Positions 27,680-36,208 of a DNA stretch of 43,899 bases are shown in pieces. Both the position numbers and the translations under genes were made by a program. Source of the stretch: UBA1181 sp045600225 (GTDB lineage: Bacteria > Bacteroidota > Bacteroidia > Bacteroidales > Paludibacteraceae). Under the pieces are notes generated by a model. It was not told the origin of the DNA, searched no databases, and saw nothing but the letters and a program-made list of their open reading frames with translations. The stretch lies in assembly GCA_045600225.1 (NCBI GenBank), contig JAZRXL010000043.1, positions 1-43,899 of the forward strand. Reading direction: 5' to 3'. How positions within the stretch are numbered: the first letter of the stretch is position 1; each line of letters starts with the position of its first letter.

Positions 27680-27957
27680 CGTCATACATAACTCAAATGT
27701 CTTTCAGACGTTGCCTACATAGGCTGGTGTCATTCATATAAATTGGTATCAAATTCTACATAGGCCCTAAATGCACTGCCATCATTGATAGTATTTTCAT
27801 CCCTTGGGGTCAAAAGGTATATACTTGCCTATTTTTAATGTGATTTTGTCCTATACATATTATACTTCGTGCTCAAATCTAACAATAGTATCGTATTATT
27901 AAAAAATAACTTGTATTTTTGCAGAAATTATCTTGTAACGAAAGTTGTAAATATAAT
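27680..27957. other. Intergenic region before the nucleotidyltransferase
   Basis: No gene is visible. The decamer CTACATAGGC occurs twice (27715 and 27756). Downstream of dprA there is only a small hairpin near 27698-27712 without a T-run, so the dprA transcript has no obvious terminator. Confidence 0.5.
27914..27921 (+). promoter_or_regulatory. -7 element that decides the nucleotidyltransferase start
   Basis: TATTTTTG matches TAnnTTTG. It overlaps an in-frame TTG at 27919, so that upstream start could not be on the transcript. This supports translation from the ATG at 27958. The -33 element is weak. Confidence 0.55.
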
Positions 27958-28863
27958 ATGAAGCCTACTTTATTAGTATTAGCGGCTGGAATGGGAAGCC
28001 GATACGGAGGTCTTAAGCAACTAGATGGACTTGGACCTAACGGAGAAACCATTATGGACTACTCCATTTATGATGCAATACGCGCAGGATTTGGAAAGGT
28101 AGTTTTTGTTATTAGACGCGCTTTTGAAGCTGATTTCAGAGAGAAAATCATCACAAAATATGATAAGGCAATCCAAGTGGAATTTGTATTCCAAGAGTTG
28201 GATTCACTACCAGAAGGTTTTTCACTTCCTGCCGATAGAGTTAAACCATGGGGAACCAACCATGCCATTATGATGGGTGCCAGTGCGGTTCACGAGCCAT
28301 TTGCTGTAATTAATGCGGATGACTTCTATGGCAAGGAGAGTTTTCAAATCCTTTGCGATGCTCTAAAAGCAATGGAAGGAAAAAAGAATGACTATTGTAT
28401 GGTAGGTTACCGTTTGGGTAATACATTGTCTGAGAGCGGACATGTCTCAAGAGGTGTCTGCAGTACCGACAAAAACAACTGCCTTACTACTGTTGTCGAA
28501 CACTACGAAGTACAAAGAAAAGGAAATACCGTTATCTTCAAAGATCAGGAAACTGAAGAATACAAAGAGATTGACGAGAACCTTCCTGTATCAATGAATA
28601 TGTGGGGATTCACAACAGACTATTTCGAGCACTCAGACGCTGATTTCAAAGAGTTCTTAAAAGCCAACGTAGGCAACATCAAAGCTGAGTATGGCATACC
28701 AACAATGGTAAACAAACTGATCCAATCTAAGACTGCAACAATCAAAGTATTAGATACTCCTTGCAAATGGTTCGGTGTCACTTATAAAGAAGACCGTCCT
28801 TCTGTTGTAGCTAAGATTCAACAATTAATCCAATCAGGAGTTTACCCTTCAAAACTATTCTAA
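27958..28863 (+). CDS. Sugar nucleotidyltransferase (NTP_transferase fold)
   Basis: A 301-residue nucleotidyltransferase that should join a sugar 1-phosphate to a nucleotide. The N-terminal signature LVLAAGMGSRYGGLKQLDGLG with its activating GxGxR-type loop is clear (residues 5-25). AVINADDFYG near 113-122 gives the metal-binding Asp pair, and VEHYEVQRKG follows in the middle. Start is the ATG at 27958 because MKPTLLVLAAG is the natural start and the promoter overlaps the earlier TTG. It lies nine bases upstream of galE, suggesting UDP-sugar synthesis followed by epimerisation. Substrate identity (UDP-glucose type or other) is inferred from context only. Confidence 0.85.
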   Translation: MKPTLLVLAAGMGSRYGGLKQLDGLGPNGETIMDYSIYDAIRAGFGKVVFVIRRAFEADFREKIITKYDKAIQVEFVFQELDSLPEGFSLPADRVKPWGTNHAIMMGASAVHEPFAVINADDFYGKESFQILCDALKAMEGKKNDYCMVGYRLGNTLSESGHVSRGVCSTDKNNCLTTVVEHYEVQRKGNTVIFKDQETEEYKEIDENLPVSMNMWGFTTDYFEHSDADFKEFLKANVGNIKAEYGIPTMVNKLIQSKTATIKVLDTPCKWFGVTYKEDRPSVVAKIQQLIQSGVYPSKLF

Positions 28864-28871
28864 TTAAGACA

Positions 28872-29912
28872 ATGGGAAAAGGAAAGATATTAATCACAGG
28901 TGGAACTGGTTATATCGGATCTCACACAGTTGTTGAACTATGTAATGCTGGGTATGAACCTATCATCATCGACAACTTATCCAACTCAAACATAGGCGTT
29001 TTGGATGGTATCAAAGCCATCACAGGACATCCTGTTGTATACGAAAACATCGACTGTAAAGATTATAACTCACTCTCTCTCTTTATGGAGAAGCATCCCG
29101 AAATTGTTGCTATCGCACATTTCGCAGCCTCTAAGTCAGTTGGTGAGTCTATAGGAAATCCGTTGCTTTACTATCGTAACAACATTGTTTCCTTAATCAA
29201 TCTTTTACAACTAATGCCTAAGTTTGGCATTAAAAATATCGTTTTTTCATCTTCTTGTACTGTATATGGACAACCTGATCAGTTGCCTGTTACAGAGAAG
29301 TCTCCTATTCAACCCGCCACTTCTCCTTATGGAAGTACAAAACAAATGTGCGAGACGATCTTACGCGACGCTACCGTGGCAAACAAGGATTTGAACGTTA
29401 TTCTACTTCGCTATTTCAATCCTATTGGAGCTCACCCAAGTGCAGAAATAGGAGAATTGCCAAATGGAATTCCTAACAACCTTCTTCCTTATATCACTCA
29501 AACAGCAGCCGGAATCCGTAAGGAATTGAGCGTATTCGGAGATGATTACGATACTCCTGATGGCAGTTGCATCCGTGATTACATCAATGTGGTCGACTTG
29601 GCAAAAGCCCATGTTGTTGCACTAAACAGAATGGTTGAGGGTAAGAACAAGAAAAACATTGAGGTTTTCAACCTTGGAACTGGATCCGGAGTTTCTGTTC
29701 TTGAAATCATCAAGACCTTTGAAAAAGCAACTGGTGTTAAGGTGCCATACAAGATAGCACCAAGACGCGCAGGTGATATAGAGAAGGTTTGGGCCGACAC
29801 CTCCTATGCAAACAAAGAATTAGGATGGGAAGCCAAAGAGACCCTGGAAGACACGCTCCTATCGGCATGGAAATGGCAGCAAAAACTATCAGAAAAAAAT
29901 ACAGGGAACTAA
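28872..29912 (+). CDS. galE: UDP-glucose 4-epimerase
   Basis: A 346-residue extended short-chain dehydrogenase interconverting UDP-glucose and UDP-galactose with tightly bound NAD. The NAD-binding ITGGTGYIGSHT is at residues 7-18, the catalytic Ser/Thr region is FSSSCTVYG, and the YxxxK pair lies in PYGSTK near 152-157. The GalE-specific segments RYFNPIGAHPS and RDYINVVDLAKAH are intact. Length matches bacterial GalE. It is cotranscribed with the nucleotidyltransferase upstream, and its stop codon sits in a terminator hairpin. Confidence 0.95.
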   Translation: MGKGKILITGGTGYIGSHTVVELCNAGYEPIIIDNLSNSNIGVLDGIKAITGHPVVYENIDCKDYNSLSLFMEKHPEIVAIAHFAASKSVGESIGNPLLYYRNNIVSLINLLQLMPKFGIKNIVFSSSCTVYGQPDQLPVTEKSPIQPATSPYGSTKQMCETILRDATVANKDLNVILLRYFNPIGAHPSAEIGELPNGIPNNLLPYITQTAAGIRKELSVFGDDYDTPDGSCIRDYINVVDLAKAHVVALNRMVEGKNKKNIEVFNLGTGSGVSVLEIIKTFEKATGVKVPYKIAPRRAGDIEKVWADTSYANKELGWEAKETLEDTLLSAWKWQQKLSEKNTGN

Positions 29913-29930
29913 TCAGTTCCCTTTTTCCTT
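29903..29930 (+). terminator. Terminator overlapping the galE stop
   Basis: AGGGAACT/AGTTCCCT forms an 8-bp stem with loop AATC and a T-rich tail; the galE TAA is at the stem-loop junction. Only 9-17 nt separate it from the clpS ATG. Confidence 0.85.
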
Positions 29931-29939
29931 TTATAGAGT

Positions 29940-30242
29940 ATGGCAAAAGAGCAAACATCCGTTAAAGAGAGAACCCGAACACAAATTCAGGAACCTCATC
30001 AGTATAAGGTCATTTTTCATAATGACAACTTTACCACATACGATTTTGTCGTAAAGGTACTGATGGTGGTTTTTCATAAGTCTGAAGAGGAAGCAAATCT
30101 ATTGACTATCAAGGTAGATAAAGAGGGATATGCAGTTGTAGGCATCTACACTCTCGATATGGCTGTTACAAAAACAGAAAAGGCAACCCGTATGGCAAGA
30201 GAGGAAAACTTCCCTCTTCGCATTAGCTACGAACAAGCCTAA
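29940..30242 (+). CDS. clpS: ClpS adaptor of the N-degron pathway, with altered pocket residues
   Basis: A 100-residue adaptor that captures proteins with destabilising N-terminal residues and hands them to ClpAP. The core is QYKVIFHNDNFTTYDFVVKVL (21-41 in two pieces: QYKVIFHNDN and FTTYDFVVKVL), followed by the second helix and VGIYTLDMAVTK. Two positions differ from the usual family: the NDD motif reads N28-D29-N30, and the conserved pocket His (H66 in E. coli ClpS) is Asp60 in IKVDKEGYA. The N-terminal extension is short and charged, as expected for a ClpA-binding tail. It begins just after the galE terminator and 35 bp before clpA; clpA and aat follow, which fixes its identity. Confidence 0.93.
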   Translation: MAKEQTSVKERTRTQIQEPHQYKVIFHNDNFTTYDFVVKVLMVVFHKSEEEANLLTIKVDKEGYAVVGIYTLDMAVTKTEKATRMAREENFPLRISYEQA

Positions 30243-30277
30243 TCATGGACAACAACTTACACTAAACAATATACAAT

Positions 30278-32584
30278 ATGGATTCGGATAACATACAATT
30301 TGACAAGGAATGTGACAAGGTTTTGAAAAAGGGTTTTGATATTTGTGTTAAATATAAGAACGAATACATCACCCCAGAGCACTGCCTCTTAGCATTATGC
30401 AATAACAAAAGATTTGAGCAAAGTACGAAATATCATTTCGACCTTCGAAAATTGAAGGCTGAACTGAGGGATCATATCCAAAACAATATGGAGCAGGTAG
30501 AAGGATTAGACATCGACATGATGGAATTATCTGCTCAAGGAGTAGAACTATACTCAAGTATGCTTAACAATGCATATTTGGCTCATGCAAAACATGTTAC
30601 GCTCTCGTTCCTATTCCAAGCCATCTACAACCTCGAAGATTCAACAGCATCTTACCTGCTTAAGAAAAACGAGGTCGGTTCTTTTGGTGAAGCTCTTACA
30701 TCACTAATTTTATCAGAAGAGATAAAATATAAGAAGAGCCCAGCAGATCAGAACGACGGAGAGAATCCATTCGACTTCAATATGGAAGAAGGATCGGATT
30801 ATTTTGATTATCCCGACCAAGAAGAGTATGCCATGGCAGAGGAGATAGGTATCACCTGTATCAATGACAATACCTCTAAACATGTGCCTCTTGTGGGTCG
30901 TAAGGAAGAATTGGAAAGAACCATTCAAATATTATGCAGAAGGGATAAAAACAATCCTCTTCACATAGGAGAACCTGGAGTGGGGAAAACCGCCTTGGTT
31001 TACGGTCTGGCGGATATGATAAACCGCGGCGAAGTACCTGCCCGATTGAAAGATCATAAGATTTACGAGCTCAATGTGTTCGCTCTATTAGCTGGTGCCC
31101 AATTTCGAGGTCAGTTCGAGGAGAGATTGAGAAACTCAATGGAAAGAATCATCCAAAAAGGAAAATCAATTGTATACATTGATGAGTTTCACACCCTTTC
31201 TGGAGCTGGTGCAAGCACAGAAAACAATGTGGATGCAACCAATATTCTCAAACCATATTTTGAGGATGATCGCGTGCAATTTATCGGTAGCACAAACTAC
31301 GATAGCTTCAACAAGACAATTGCAAATAATAAGAGCATACTTCGCTGCTTTCATCAGATAGATATCCATGAACCTTCTATCGAAGATTCCATCAAAATCC
31401 TTAAACAAAGGAAGAGCAAATACGAGGAGTATCACAATGTCTCCTATACCGACGATGCAATAGAGTATGCAGTGCGCGCAAGTGCCCAATACATTACCAA
31501 TAGATACTTGCCTGATAAGGCCATCGATCTTATTGACGAGGCAGGCGCATTCACACAAACGAAAACAAAGAAGGCAACCGAACCCACGGTTATTGACAAA
31601 GATAAAATCAACAGCATACTCTACAAAGTATGTAAAATAGAGGCTAAAATCCTTAAGGACGAGAGCGACAACCATTTACTTGAGTCATTGGAGCAGAATA
31701 TCCTATCTCAGATTTATGGACAGGATGTGGCAGTAAAACAGCTGGTAGAGGCAATACAAATGTCAAAAGCTGGTTTGTTGGACGAAAACAAACCAATATC
31801 AAGCCTACTTTTTGTAGGTCCAACTGGTGTTGGTAAAACTGAACTCTGCAAAGTGTTAGCCGAACAGATGGGTATATCTCTCGTTCGTTTCGATATGAGT
31901 GAATACACTGAAAAACACACAGTTGCAAAACTTATTGGTTCGCCAGCAGGATATGTTGGATACGATGATGGTGGATTGTTAACCAAAGCCATCTCTAACA
32001 CACCGAATTGTGTTCTTTTGTTGGATGAAATTGAGAAGGCTCATTCCGATATCTTCAACATCCTACTACAAGTGATGGACTATGCAAGTCTTACAGACAG
32101 CAAGGGACATAAAACCGATTTCCGCCATGTTGTTTTGGTAATGACGTCCAATGCAGGTGCTCAGTTCGCACATCAGGCAAGCATCGGATTCGGTTCTCGC
32201 GTTACTGCGGGAACAGCAATGATGGCACAAGTAAAAAAAACCTTCAAACCAGAATTTATCAATCGTCTGAACGATATTGTCGTATTCAACGATATGGATG
32301 AAAGAATGGCAGAATTGATAATGGAGAAGAAGGTTAAGATATTGCAGAAGAAGTTGGAAGCCAAGAAGATTAAATTGTCGTTGACAAAAGAGGCAAAAGC
32401 ATTCCTTCTTTCCAAAGGCTTCTCGAAGGAGTATGGTGCAAGAGAGATGGATAGAGCCATCCACTCAAATCTTACGACCCTTCTTACAAAAGAGATGTTG
32501 TTTGGTTCGTTGAAAAATCCAGGCAAAGCAAAGATTGTTGTCAAAGAAGACAAGTTGCAGATAAAGACTACCCCAATTGAATAA
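30278..32584 (+). CDS. clpA: ClpA, AAA+ unfoldase of the ClpAP protease
   Basis: A 768-residue two-ring AAA+ unfoldase. A ClpA-type N-domain (about 1-145; ITPEHCLLAL) is joined by an acidic linker to the first AAA module. That module has Walker A GEPGVGKT near 229-236 and Walker B IVYIDEFHTL. The second module has GPTGVGKTELCK near 514-525 and CVLLLDEIEKAHSDIF. The ClpP-docking loop is visible as ASIGFGS near 636-642. The order clpS-clpA-aat brings substrate selection, unfolding and substrate tagging together. It lacks the long middle coiled coil of ClpB/ClpC, which supports ClpA. No clpP is encoded in the window. Confidence 0.96.
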   Translation: MDSDNIQFDKECDKVLKKGFDICVKYKNEYITPEHCLLALCNNKRFEQSTKYHFDLRKLKAELRDHIQNNMEQVEGLDIDMMELSAQGVELYSSMLNNAYLAHAKHVTLSFLFQAIYNLEDSTASYLLKKNEVGSFGEALTSLILSEEIKYKKSPADQNDGENPFDFNMEEGSDYFDYPDQEEYAMAEEIGITCINDNTSKHVPLVGRKEELERTIQILCRRDKNNPLHIGEPGVGKTALVYGLADMINRGEVPARLKDHKIYELNVFALLAGAQFRGQFEERLRNSMERIIQKGKSIVYIDEFHTLSGAGASTENNVDATNILKPYFEDDRVQFIGSTNYDSFNKTIANNKSILRCFHQIDIHEPSIEDSIKILKQRKSKYEEYHNVSYTDDAIEYAVRASAQYITNRYLPDKAIDLIDEAGAFTQTKTKKATEPTVIDKDKINSILYKVCKIEAKILKDESDNHLLESLEQNILSQIYGQDVAVKQLVEAIQMSKAGLLDENKPISSLLFVGPTGVGKTELCKVLAEQMGISLVRFDMSEYTEKHTVAKLIGSPAGYVGYDDGGLLTKAISNTPNCVLLLDEIEKAHSDIFNILLQVMDYASLTDSKGHKTDFRHVVLVMTSNAGAQFAHQASIGFGSRVTAGTAMMAQVKKTFKPEFINRLNDIVVFNDMDERMAELIMEKKVKILQKKLEAKKIKLSLTKEAKAFLLSKGFSKEYGAREMDRAIHSNLTTLLTKEMLFGSLKNPGKAKIVVKEDKLQIKTTPIE

Positions 32585-32592
32585 AGGAAACT

Positions 32593-33234
32593 ATGATATT
32601 TAAGTTAGGAAAAAAATTAGAGTTCCCTGATCCCCATTATGGAGATGAAGATGGGTTGATTGCCGTGGGCGGTGATTTATCAATCGACAGATTGCTGTTG
32701 GCCTACTCCAACGGCATCTTCCCTTGGTACTCTTTTAGAGACACTCCCATCCTATGGTATTGTCCCTTACAGCGCTTTGTCATCTTTCCTAATGAGGTTC
32801 ATATTTCCCACTCGATGAGAACGCTGATAAACAAGCAAGAGTATGAGATGTCTATCGGACAAGATTTTGAGGGGGTGATACACCATTGCAGTGAACTTAG
32901 AATAAAAGAGGAAGGTGCATGGTTGGGAGAAGAGATGATCCAAGCATACACTGCCCTACACGAACAAGGATTTGCAACAAGCGTGGAAGTATGGAAGGGA
33001 GAGAAACTTGTCGGAGGCTTGTATGGCGTTATCTTAGGAAGATGCTTTTTCGGAGAGAGCATGTTCTCTCTCGTTCCCAGTGCATCAAAGCTAGCCCTAA
33101 TCTTTCTGGCACAAACACTCGAACAAAATGGAGGCGTGATGATTGATTGTCAGTTCGAAACCCCTCATCTCAAAACAATGGGCGGAAGATACATTCCTTA
33201 TGAGGAATATATGAAATATGTAAAGATGGAATAG
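32593..33234 (+). CDS. aat: Leucyl/phenylalanyl-tRNA-protein transferase
   Basis: A 213-residue transferase that adds Leu or Phe from aminoacyl-tRNA to N-terminal Lys or Arg of proteins, creating primary N-degrons for ClpS. It shows GIFPWYSF (40-47), the LVGGLYGVILGRCFFGESMFS block near 136-156 and VMIDCQFETPHLKTMG with the catalytic Asp-x-Gln. Length fits the family. It starts eight bases after clpA with an AAAGGAAA purine-rich stretch, so it is very probably translated from the same transcript. Confidence 0.96.
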   Translation: MIFKLGKKLEFPDPHYGDEDGLIAVGGDLSIDRLLLAYSNGIFPWYSFRDTPILWYCPLQRFVIFPNEVHISHSMRTLINKQEYEMSIGQDFEGVIHHCSELRIKEEGAWLGEEMIQAYTALHEQGFATSVEVWKGEKLVGGLYGVILGRCFFGESMFSLVPSASKLALIFLAQTLEQNGGVMIDCQFETPHLKTMGGRYIPYEEYMKYVKME

Positions 33235-33249
33235 AATTAGATTTGCTAT

Positions 33250-33280
33250 TTTGTCCTAAAGTATCTTTTATCTATTTTTG
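33250..33280 (+). promoter_or_regulatory. Bacteroidota promoter of the T9SS esterase gene
   Basis: TTTG at 33250-33253, a 19-nt spacer and TATTTTTG at 33273-33280 match the consensus closely; the leader would be about 20 nt. Confidence 0.78.
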
Positions 33281-33305
33281 TGAAACGAACCATAATACAT
33301 AGAAA

Positions 33306-34538
33306 ATGAAACATTTATTTACATCATTCTTATTGTTGATTTCAGCCTATACATTTGCTGAGTCTGCTACACAGGTTATGACTGTTGACGGAAAAGAGCG
33401 ATCGTATATTGTTTACACACCTACTACCTTCGCACCAGGAAACAACTACTCGACATTGCTACTCTTACACCCGTTAGGTGCTAAAGCAGAGGACTTTGCG
33501 GCAATTAGTCACCCTCAAATCATTAGTGACCTAAACAATTGCTTGGTTGTGTTCCCTCAAGCATTAGATGAGCAAGATGAGGAGATCATAAAAGCTGTTG
33601 AATTGCTAAAAGGATTTGGAAATCTTCCTGCAGGATTAGGGGTTGAGAGCGTATGGGGCGCAGGAGCTCGTATCGGTGTAGACTACTTAAAATCGTTGGC
33701 AGGCAATTTCTCGTTCATGCTAAACGCTGTTATCCCTAACACGATGGAGGCTGGATATGCAGAACTGAATAAAGATGTAGACGATGTAAAGTTCATCAAC
33801 CAAATCGTTGCCAACCTACAGACTTCATACCAAGCCAATGAAACACTATACATAGCAGGAGCTTCAATGGGAGGAGCAATGACTTATAGATACGCGTTCG
33901 ATGCAACTTCAAAAGCATCAAAGATTGCTGTTGTAAATGGATTTTTAGGAGCAGGAACTCTTGCAGAACATCCACTAAACATACCTGTATGCGTATTCCA
34001 TAGTTTATCAGATGAGGTGGTCCCTTACAAAGGGGGTATCTTCAATGGACCAATCATAGACATTGTGACTTCTATTGCAGTTACCAATGGATGTTCTGAA
34101 GATTACCAATCAGTAGATCTTCCAGACATCAAAAATGATGGAATAACCGTTTCGAAGGCAACATTCAGTTGCGATACAACCAAGGCTGTATGGTTCTACC
34201 TTGCAGACAATGCTACACATAGCCAGATACTCACAGCAGAATTTAATGATGTGGATTACATAGCAGAATTGGAAAAATTCTTCTTCTTCCCAGCCTTTGC
34301 AACTGACGTTAAAGAGGTAAAAGAAGAAGAAATAACCATATACCCTAACCCAGCAAATGATTATCTATACTGTTCCGCAAAAGCGCGCTATGAGATAGAC
34401 AATCTTATGGGGCAAATGATTCTTTCTGGTGAAGACGCATCAGAAGGCATCCATATCTCTTCTCTTTCTCAAGGTGAATACATTTTGGTGTTGAAAAATA
34501 ATGAGGAGACAAAAAGGGTAAGAATAGTTAAGAAATAA
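33306..34538 (+). CDS. Secreted esterase (PHB-depolymerase/LpqC-like) with T9SS sorting domain
   Basis: A 410-residue exported hydrolase. A signal peptide covers about 1-18 (LLLISAYTFA). The alpha/beta hydrolase part has LLLLHPLGAKAEDFA near 50-64, the nucleophile elbow GASMGGAMTYRYA (Ser near 186) and a late Asp (SLSDEVVPY) with a His (ATHSQI). This pattern resembles the feruloyl esterase/PHB depolymerase (LpqC) group. The last 75 residues are a type A T9SS sorting domain: IYPNPANDYLYCSA, LMGQMIL, LSQGEYILVLKNN and a KRVRIVKK end. It should therefore be moved to the cell surface or medium. Substrate is unknown; plant or polymer esters are plausible. Monocistronic. Confidence 0.85.
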   Translation: MKHLFTSFLLLISAYTFAESATQVMTVDGKERSYIVYTPTTFAPGNNYSTLLLLHPLGAKAEDFAAISHPQIISDLNNCLVVFPQALDEQDEEIIKAVELLKGFGNLPAGLGVESVWGAGARIGVDYLKSLAGNFSFMLNAVIPNTMEAGYAELNKDVDDVKFINQIVANLQTSYQANETLYIAGASMGGAMTYRYAFDATSKASKIAVVNGFLGAGTLAEHPLNIPVCVFHSLSDEVVPYKGGIFNGPIIDIVTSIAVTNGCSEDYQSVDLPDIKNDGITVSKATFSCDTTKAVWFYLADNATHSQILTAEFNDVDYIAELEKFFFFPAFATDVKEVKEEEITIYPNPANDYLYCSAKARYEIDNLMGQMILSGEDASEGIHISSLSQGEYILVLKNNEETKRVRIVKK

Positions 34539-34573
34539 TATGAAAAACTGATGCAGAGATGAATGAAAAAAGT

Positions 34574-34581
34574 TATCTTTG
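34574..34581 (+). promoter_or_regulatory. Putative -7 element of pgk
   Basis: TATCTTTG matches TAnnTTTG 50 nt ahead of the pgk ATG; no TTTG is seen at the -33 position. Confidence 0.5.
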
Positions 34582-34630
34582 CAAAAGTAAATGTAGAATA
34601 TAATTTTAGAATTCTAATTAAAATAGTACT

Positions 34631-35902
34631 ATGCAATTAATTGACAATTTCAACTTTGCCGGAAAGAAGGCAATCGTTCGCGTGGACTTCAATGTTCCAT
34701 TGAACAAAGAGACTGGAGAAGTAAGTGATGATACTCGTATCCGCGGTGCTCTTCCAACAATCAAGAAAATCATCGCTGATGGTGGTGCTGCTATCTTGAT
34801 GTCACACATGGGTAAACCAAAAAATGTAAACCCACAAGAGGGAGACGCAAAATTCTCTTTGAAGCAAATCATCCCAGCAATCGAGAAGTATTTGGGCAAG
34901 ATCCAATTCTGCGACGATTGTATGAAGGCTGCTGATATGGCAAAGGCTTTGAAGCCAGGTGAAATCCTTTTATTGCAAAACCTTCGTTACTATGCTGAAG
35001 AGGAAGGTAAGCCAAGAGGTATCGAGAAGGAAGATCCTAAATACAACGAGGCTAAAGACGCTATGAAGAAGTCTCAAAAAGAGTTCGCTAAGACTTTGGC
35101 TTCTTACGCTGACGTATATGTAAACGATGCATTCGGAACAGCTCACCGTAAGCATGGTTCTACTGCAGTTATCGCAGACAACTTCGACGAGGCTAACAAG
35201 ATGTTCGGTTTCTTGATCAACAAAGAGGTAGAGGCTATGGATAAGGTTTTGAACTCTGCTCAAAAGCCATTCACTGCTATTATGGGTGGTGCTAAGGTTT
35301 CTGATAAGATCATGATCATCGAAAACCTACTTGACCGTGTTGACAACTTGATCATCGGTGGTGGTATGACATATACTTTCATCAAGGCTCAAGGTGGTAA
35401 GATCGGTAACTCTCTTTGCGAGGAGGACAAGTTGGACGTAGCTATGGAAGTATTGAACAAAGCTAAGGCTAAAGGTGTTAAGGTATTCTTGCCTACTGAC
35501 GCTGTTAACGCTGACAAGTTCGATGCTAACGCAAACACAAATACATCTAAGACAAACGAGACTCCAGACGGATGGATGGGATTGGATATCGCAGACGAGT
35601 CTATCAAGACTTTCAGCGAGGTTATCGCAAACTCTAAGACAGTTCTTTGGAACGGTCCTATGGGAGTATTCGAAATGGATAAGTTCGCTAAGGGTACTTC
35701 TGCAGTAGCTCAAGCTGTTGCTAAGGCAACTCAAGAGAACGGCGCATTCACTTTGATCGGTGGTGGTGACTCTGTTGCTGCTATCAACAAGAACAAGTTG
35801 GCTGACAAGGTTAGCTACGTTTCTACTGGTGGTGGTGCAATGTTGGAGTACATGGAAGGAAAAGTTCTTCCAGGTATCGCTGCAATCCGTGGTGATAAAT
35901 AA
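34631..35902 (+). CDS. pgk: Phosphoglycerate kinase
   Basis: A 423-residue glycolytic kinase transferring phosphate between 1,3-bisphosphoglycerate and ADP. It starts with the classic KKAIVRVDFNVPLN and DDTRIRGALPTI blocks. It has SHMGKPK in place of the more usual SHLGRP, NDAFGTAHRKH in the N-domain, and AIMGGAKVSDKI. The nucleotide-binding end is WNGPMGVFE and GGGDSVAA followed by VSTGGGAMLE. Length fits bacterial Pgk. Codon usage is highly biased (GCT, AAG, ATC), like korAB, consistent with high expression. A strong hairpin follows. Confidence 0.97.
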   Translation: MQLIDNFNFAGKKAIVRVDFNVPLNKETGEVSDDTRIRGALPTIKKIIADGGAAILMSHMGKPKNVNPQEGDAKFSLKQIIPAIEKYLGKIQFCDDCMKAADMAKALKPGEILLLQNLRYYAEEEGKPRGIEKEDPKYNEAKDAMKKSQKEFAKTLASYADVYVNDAFGTAHRKHGSTAVIADNFDEANKMFGFLINKEVEAMDKVLNSAQKPFTAIMGGAKVSDKIMIIENLLDRVDNLIIGGGMTYTFIKAQGGKIGNSLCEEDKLDVAMEVLNKAKAKGVKVFLPTDAVNADKFDANANTNTSKTNETPDGWMGLDIADESIKTFSEVIANSKTVLWNGPMGVFEMDKFAKGTSAVAQAVAKATQENGAFTLIGGGDSVAAINKNKLADKVSYVSTGGGAMLEYMEGKVLPGIAAIRGDK

Positions 35903-35922
35903 TATCTATTTATTATAATGAG

Positions 35923-35957
35923 AGTCCTCCTCCTTTCTGAGAGGGGGACTTTTTTTA
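35923..35957 (+). terminator. Terminator of pgk
   Basis: AGTCCTCCTC faces GAGGGGGACT (10 bp, one G-U) with an 8-nt loop and a run of seven T residues. Confidence 0.93.
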
Positions 35958-35963
35958 TGATAA

Positions 35964-36062
35964 ACAATTGTCATCTTCACCTCTATCGGTGCTTTTGTGG
36001 CTAAGAAATTCCTCGGAAAGAAGGAAGATGAACCAAAGCCAACAGAAAACAAAGAAGAATAA
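35964..36062 (+). pseudogene. Orphan C-terminal gene tail, possible decayed membrane protein
   Basis: Between the pgk terminator and a second terminator lies an open frame without a good start. Read from 35964 it gives TIVIFTSIGAFVAKKFLGKK followed by EDEPKPTENKEE and a stop. This reads as the end of a transmembrane helix with a Lys-rich anchor and a charged acidic tail. The frame is closed by TAA at 35961, and the only in-frame conventional start is GTG at 35997, which would leave a 21-residue peptide. Having its own downstream terminator suggests a former small gene whose 5' part was lost. A very short functional peptide cannot be excluded. Confidence 0.4.
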
Positions 36063-36091
36063 TCTTGTATAATATAAGATATTGAATGAGG

Positions 36092-36121
36092 AGGCGGTCT
36101 ACACACCGCCTTTGTTTTTTT
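36092..36121 (+). terminator. Second terminator between pgk and apgM
   Basis: AGGCGGT/ACCGCCT with a 6-nt loop is followed by TTTGTTTTTTT. It lies 29 bp after the stop of the orphan gene tail. Confidence 0.85.
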
Positions 36122-36177
36122 ATCGAATTATGACTTATAAAAACATAAAATTCTAATGCATTTGAAATGAAAATCAT

Positions 36178-36185
36178 TACCTTTG
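36178..36185 (+). promoter_or_regulatory. -7 element that decides the apgM start
   Basis: TACCTTTG matches TAnnTTTG. Because it lies inside the reading frame that could begin at the ATG 36167, that ATG would be upstream of the transcript. The ATG at 36209 is therefore preferred. The -33 is weak. Confidence 0.5.
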
Positions 36186-36208
36186 TAATGGTTTTAAAAT
36201 TCGAATTT

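Noticed and set aside
27919..27957. Upstream TTG start for the nucleotidyltransferase gene.
   Set aside because: It overlaps the predicted -7 element, so it would not be transcribed; the next ATG gives the natural N-terminus.
31166..31675. Antisense reading frame of 169 codons inside clpA.
   Set aside because: It overlaps conserved ClpA motifs completely and its composition is that of a shadow frame.
36167..36208. Upstream in-frame ATG for the ApgM-family gene.
   Set aside because: The likely -7 promoter element lies after it, and the family normally begins at the later Met.
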